From positions 1 to 17,085 of the forward strand of contig JBCDFC010000096.1 in NCBI GenBank assembly GCA_039178805.1: DNA of 17,085 bases. The letters run 5' to 3'. Shown piece after piece: positions 14,864-17,085 of the stretch. The notes under the pieces were generated by a model, which ran no database searches, had not been told where the DNA came from, and saw only the letters and a program-made list of their open reading frames with translations. This stretch comes from Thermohalobaculum sp039178805 (GTDB taxonomy: Bacteria; Pseudomonadota; Alphaproteobacteria; Rhodobacterales; Rhodobacteraceae). Position numbers and translations under genes: made by a program. Every line of letters begins with the position of its first letter. Position 1 is the first letter of the stretch.

Positions 14864-16206
14864 GCGATAACGACGATCTCACTCTCGCACGCCGTCTTTT
14901 GGAGGCGGCGAAGGCAGCCGGTGCCGATCATGCCGATGCGATGGTCGCAACGGCGACGAGCGCTGCCGTGGGCGTCGCCGGCGGTGCGTTGGAGGAGGCC
15001 GAGAGATCCGAGGGGCGGGATGCGGGCCTGAGGGTGATTGCCGGGAAAGGTCAGGCTTGCGTCTCCTCGTCGGATCTCCGCGATGACAATCTGGTCGAGA
15101 TGGCGGAGCGGGCCGTGACGATGGCGCGCGCCGCGCCGGAGGATCCCTATTGCGGTCTCGCCGAGAGCACGGCCCTGTCGGCGCTGCGGGATGCCGACGG
15201 GTTGGACCTGCTGGACCCCACCGCTCCGGCCGATCCGGCCGCGCTCGAGGCGATGGCGCTCGAAGCCGAGGCAGCAGCCCTTGCGATCAAGGGTGTTGTG
15301 CAGGTCGAGCAGGCGTCTGCCATGTGGCAGCGCGACCGTATCACGCTCGCGCTCTCGAACGGGTTCGAGGGTGGGTATGCGCGGTCCACGGCGTCGCTCG
15401 CGGTCTCGGCACTTGCCGGCGAGGGGACGGGGCGGGAGCGGGACTATGCTGTCGAGACGCGCCGCCACGCCGCTGATCTGCCAGCTCCAGGCGATGTGGG
15501 CAGGCGGGCGGGAGAGCGCACGGTGGCCCGGCTCGGCGCGCAACGCCCGCCTGCCGGGAACTTTCCGGTCGTCTATGACGAGCGCGTCTCGGGCGGGCTG
15601 ATCGGTCATCTCTTGGGCGCTATGAACGGTGCCAGCGTCGCTCGCGGCTCCTCCTGGGCGGCGGAGAAGCTTGGTGAGCAGCTTTTGCCGACAACGATCG
15701 ACATCGTTGAGGAGCCGCATCTGAAACGCGGTCGGGGCTCTCGCCCGTTCGATGCCGAAGGTCTGCCGACGATGCGGCGCCCGCTGGTGAGCGGGGGCGT
15801 CCTGGATCGCTGGGTGCTCGATCTCGCGACGGCCCGGCAGCTCGATCTCGAAAGCACGGGCAACGCGCGCCGCGGCCTCTCGGGCCCGCCTTCCCCAGGC
15901 GTCTCCAATGTGAGGATGACGCTTGGCGAGAAGGATCGTGCCGGTCTTCTGGCGGAGATTGGCACCGGGCTCCTCGTGACCTCGTTCCTCGGCGCCGCCA
16001 TCAACCCGACAACGGGCGCGTATAGCCGGGGGGCGAGCGGTTTCTGGGTGGAAGGCGGGGAGATCGCCTATCCGGTCAACGAGATCACGCTCGCAGGCTC
16101 GCTGCCCGAGATGCTGGGAACCTTGATCCTGGGCTCGGACGCCGACGATGCAAAGGCGCTTTCCGCACCCTCGATGATCGTGCAGGGGCTCACCCTTGGT
16201 GCCTGA
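14860..16206 (+). CDS. pmbA: Metalloprotease PmbA (TldE), TldD/E family
   Basis: This is a 448-residue cytoplasmic protein of the TldD/PmbA family. With TldD it forms a heterodimeric metalloprotease that matures microcin B17 and trims unfolded peptides in E. coli. Features seen: an N-terminal alpha/beta domain (ADAMVATATS, RDAGLRVIAGKGQACVSSSDL), the middle PVVYDERVSGGLIGHLLGAMNG, and the C-terminal GNARRGLSG...NVRMTLGEK, LLVTSFLGAAINPTTGAYSRGASGFWVEGGEIAYPVNEITLAG region (segments 332-435 or so). The zinc-binding HExxxH of TldD is absent, as expected for the PmbA/TldE partner. tldD is not in this window. It overlaps the MAPEG gene at its start and cysQ at its end. Confidence 0.95.
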   Translation: MSDNDDLTLARRLLEAAKAAGADHADAMVATATSAAVGVAGGALEEAERSEGRDAGLRVIAGKGQACVSSSDLRDDNLVEMAERAVTMARAAPEDPYCGLAESTALSALRDADGLDLLDPTAPADPAALEAMALEAEAAALAIKGVVQVEQASAMWQRDRITLALSNGFEGGYARSTASLAVSALAGEGTGRERDYAVETRRHAADLPAPGDVGRRAGERTVARLGAQRPPAGNFPVVYDERVSGGLIGHLLGAMNGASVARGSSWAAEKLGEQLLPTTIDIVEEPHLKRGRGSRPFDAEGLPTMRRPLVSGGVLDRWVLDLATARQLDLESTGNARRGLSGPPSPGVSNVRMTLGEKDRAGLLAEIGTGLLVTSFLGAAINPTTGAYSRGASGFWVEGGEIAYPVNEITLAGSLPEMLGTLILGSDADDAKALSAPSMIVQGLTLGA

Positions 16207-17008
16207 CGCAGCCGCTCGACTGCCATCGCCGCTGGAGGATCGGGCGCTCTTGGTCGAGGCAGCGGAGGCGGCCGGCGCCATCGCGATGCAGGCTTTCGGC
16301 GGCGCCTATCGCATCGAGGAAAAGCCGGACGATCAGGGCCCCGTGACTGAGATCGACCACGCGGTCAACGGCGCTTTGGCGAGGGCGCTGAGGGGCGCGC
16401 GCCCGGGCTATGGTTGGCTTTCCGAGGAGACCGCGGACGGGCCGGAGCGCTTGGCAGCCGATCGGGTATTCATCGTCGATCCTATCGACGGCACACGCGC
16501 CTTCATCGCTGGGCAGAAGGGGTGGGGGGTCTCGGTCGCCGTGGCGGAGGCCGGGCAGATCGTGGCCGCAGCCGTCCATCTTCCCGCTCGTGACGAGACC
16601 TTCAGCGCAGCACTCGGCGGGGGCGCGAGCAAGAACGGCGCGGCCCTCGCGCCTCCTGCCGATCCTGTCGACTTAAGCCAAGCTGAGCTTCTGGCCGCTC
16701 GGCCGGCACTCGAACCCAAGCACTGGCCAGGCGGTGTGCCGGCGATCAAGCGCAGCTTTCGTTCCTCGCTTGCCTGGCGCCTCTGCCTGGTTGCGGAAGG
16801 GCGCTTCGATGCGATGCTCACGATCAGGCCCACTTGGGAGTGGGATATCGCAGCGGGTGCCTTGATCGCGGCAGAGGCAGGGCGCGTCGTGACGGATGCG
16901 AGCGCCGCCCCGCTCGTCTTCAACGCACCGAGCCCAAGCGCTGGCGGGATCATGGCGGCCGGCCCGGCACTCCATGCTCAATTGGCCAAGGGGCGCCTCG
17001 GCTCATGA
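16199..17008 (+). CDS. cysQ: 3'(2'),5'-bisphosphate nucleotidase CysQ
   Basis: This is a 269-residue, magnesium-dependent phosphatase of the inositol monophosphatase superfamily, expected to hydrolyse PAP/PAPS and so relieve inhibition in sulfate assimilation. Metal-site motifs are intact: LSEE (Glu76/Glu77 region), VDPIDGTRAF (93-102) and WEWDIAAGALIAAEAG (213-228) with Asp216. The GTG at 16199 is taken as start; TTG at 16196 is the alternative. Either one overlaps the pmbA stop, indicating coupling. CysQ is preferred over SuhB-type inositol monophosphatase because of the LSEE..., DGTRAF and WEWD pattern and the length. Confidence 0.9.
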   Translation: MPDAAARLPSPLEDRALLVEAAEAAGAIAMQAFGGAYRIEEKPDDQGPVTEIDHAVNGALARALRGARPGYGWLSEETADGPERLAADRVFIVDPIDGTRAFIAGQKGWGVSVAVAEAGQIVAAAVHLPARDETFSAALGGGASKNGAALAPPADPVDLSQAELLAARPALEPKHWPGGVPAIKRSFRSSLAWRLCLVAEGRFDAMLTIRPTWEWDIAAGALIAAEAGRVVTDASAAPLVFNAPSPSAGGIMAAGPALHAQLAKGRLGS

Positions 17009-17085
17009 CGGCAAGGACCAGCGCCCACAGCCCGCGGAATTGACGGGCCCGACCCGTGCGGCCATGGTGCGCGCGGTGAGCGGCC
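17009..17085. other. Window edge with no assignable gene
   Basis: An ATG overlapping the cysQ stop (17005) closes after 12 codons. One plus frame (from 17007) and one minus frame (ending at 17003) stay open through the edge, so either a downstream plus gene or a convergent minus gene could begin or end here. The 77 bp do not allow a choice. Confidence 0.3.

Noticed and set aside
14830..16281. 483-residue open frame antisense to pmbA
   Set aside because: It is opposite a complete PmbA, rich in Arg/Gly/Pro and without any recognisable domain: a typical high-GC shadow.
17005..17043. Twelve-codon frame overlapping the cysQ stop
   Set aside because: It is too short, has no ribosome-binding site and no recognisable similarity, and such overlaps arise often by chance at ATGA junctions.

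Overview
The window reads as ordinary chromosome of a high-GC alphaproteobacterium, most likely Rhodobacterales (Roseobacter/Paracoccus type). This is an inference from gene content: a bacterial NDUFS4-type complex I subunit encoded outside a nuo operon, a TRAP dicarboxylate-type transporter, a single-repeat YggT, a DUF6502/DUF5666 gene pair, a UvrB of about 730 residues, and a PmbA-CysQ operon. No rRNA, IS element or CRISPR array is visible.

Layout. 1-507 (minus): the first codons of an unknown gene and a small uncharacterised gene with a Tat-like N terminus. 636-711 (minus): tRNA-Ala(CGC) with its own sigma70-type promoter. 896-1180 (plus): YggT membrane protein. 1200-3481 (minus): a two-gene operon, DUF6502 (candidate DNA-binding regulator) then DUF5666 (lipoprotein with a Gly/Arg-rich tail), joined by a 4-bp overlap. 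3482-3607: a divergent control region holding two near-identical 21-bp palindromes. 3608-4339 (plus): a very acidic protein of three internal repeats, one carrying a canonical EF-hand loop. 4563-8905 (plus): a TRAP operon in the unusual order DctP, LysE-type exporter, DctQ, DctM, then a lyase of the isocitrate lyase/PEP mutase superfamily. 8906-9202: a convergent intergenic region with a 76-bp inverted-repeat element. 9203-12085 (minus): a SAM methyltransferase and uvrB. 12086-12545: a 460-bp intergenic region with a predicted uvrB promoter on minus and a predicted free-standing small RNA on plus, ending in a strong intrinsic terminator. 12546-14339 (plus): the NDUFS4-type complex I subunit and mannose-1-phosphate guanylyltransferase. 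14456-17008 (plus): MAPEG protein, PmbA and CysQ, all translationally overlapping.

How the parts may work together. The locus most worth attention is 1200-4339. The DUF6502 protein has a helix-turn-helix-like segment. Its promoter -10 sits in the centre of one palindrome, and a -10-like TATTTT sits in the centre of the other, next to the divergent acidic repeat gene. The simplest model is that one regulator, perhaps DUF6502 itself, controls both directions. The downstream product is a lipoprotein with a strongly basic tail and the divergent product is an acidic, possibly calcium-binding protein. The linkage is an inference from sequence; none of these three families has an established function that I know of. 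The second item is the predicted small RNA between uvrB and the complex I subunit gene. The TRAP operon looks like a catabolic uptake-and-cleavage unit for a malate-like acid, with an exporter gene placed inside it.
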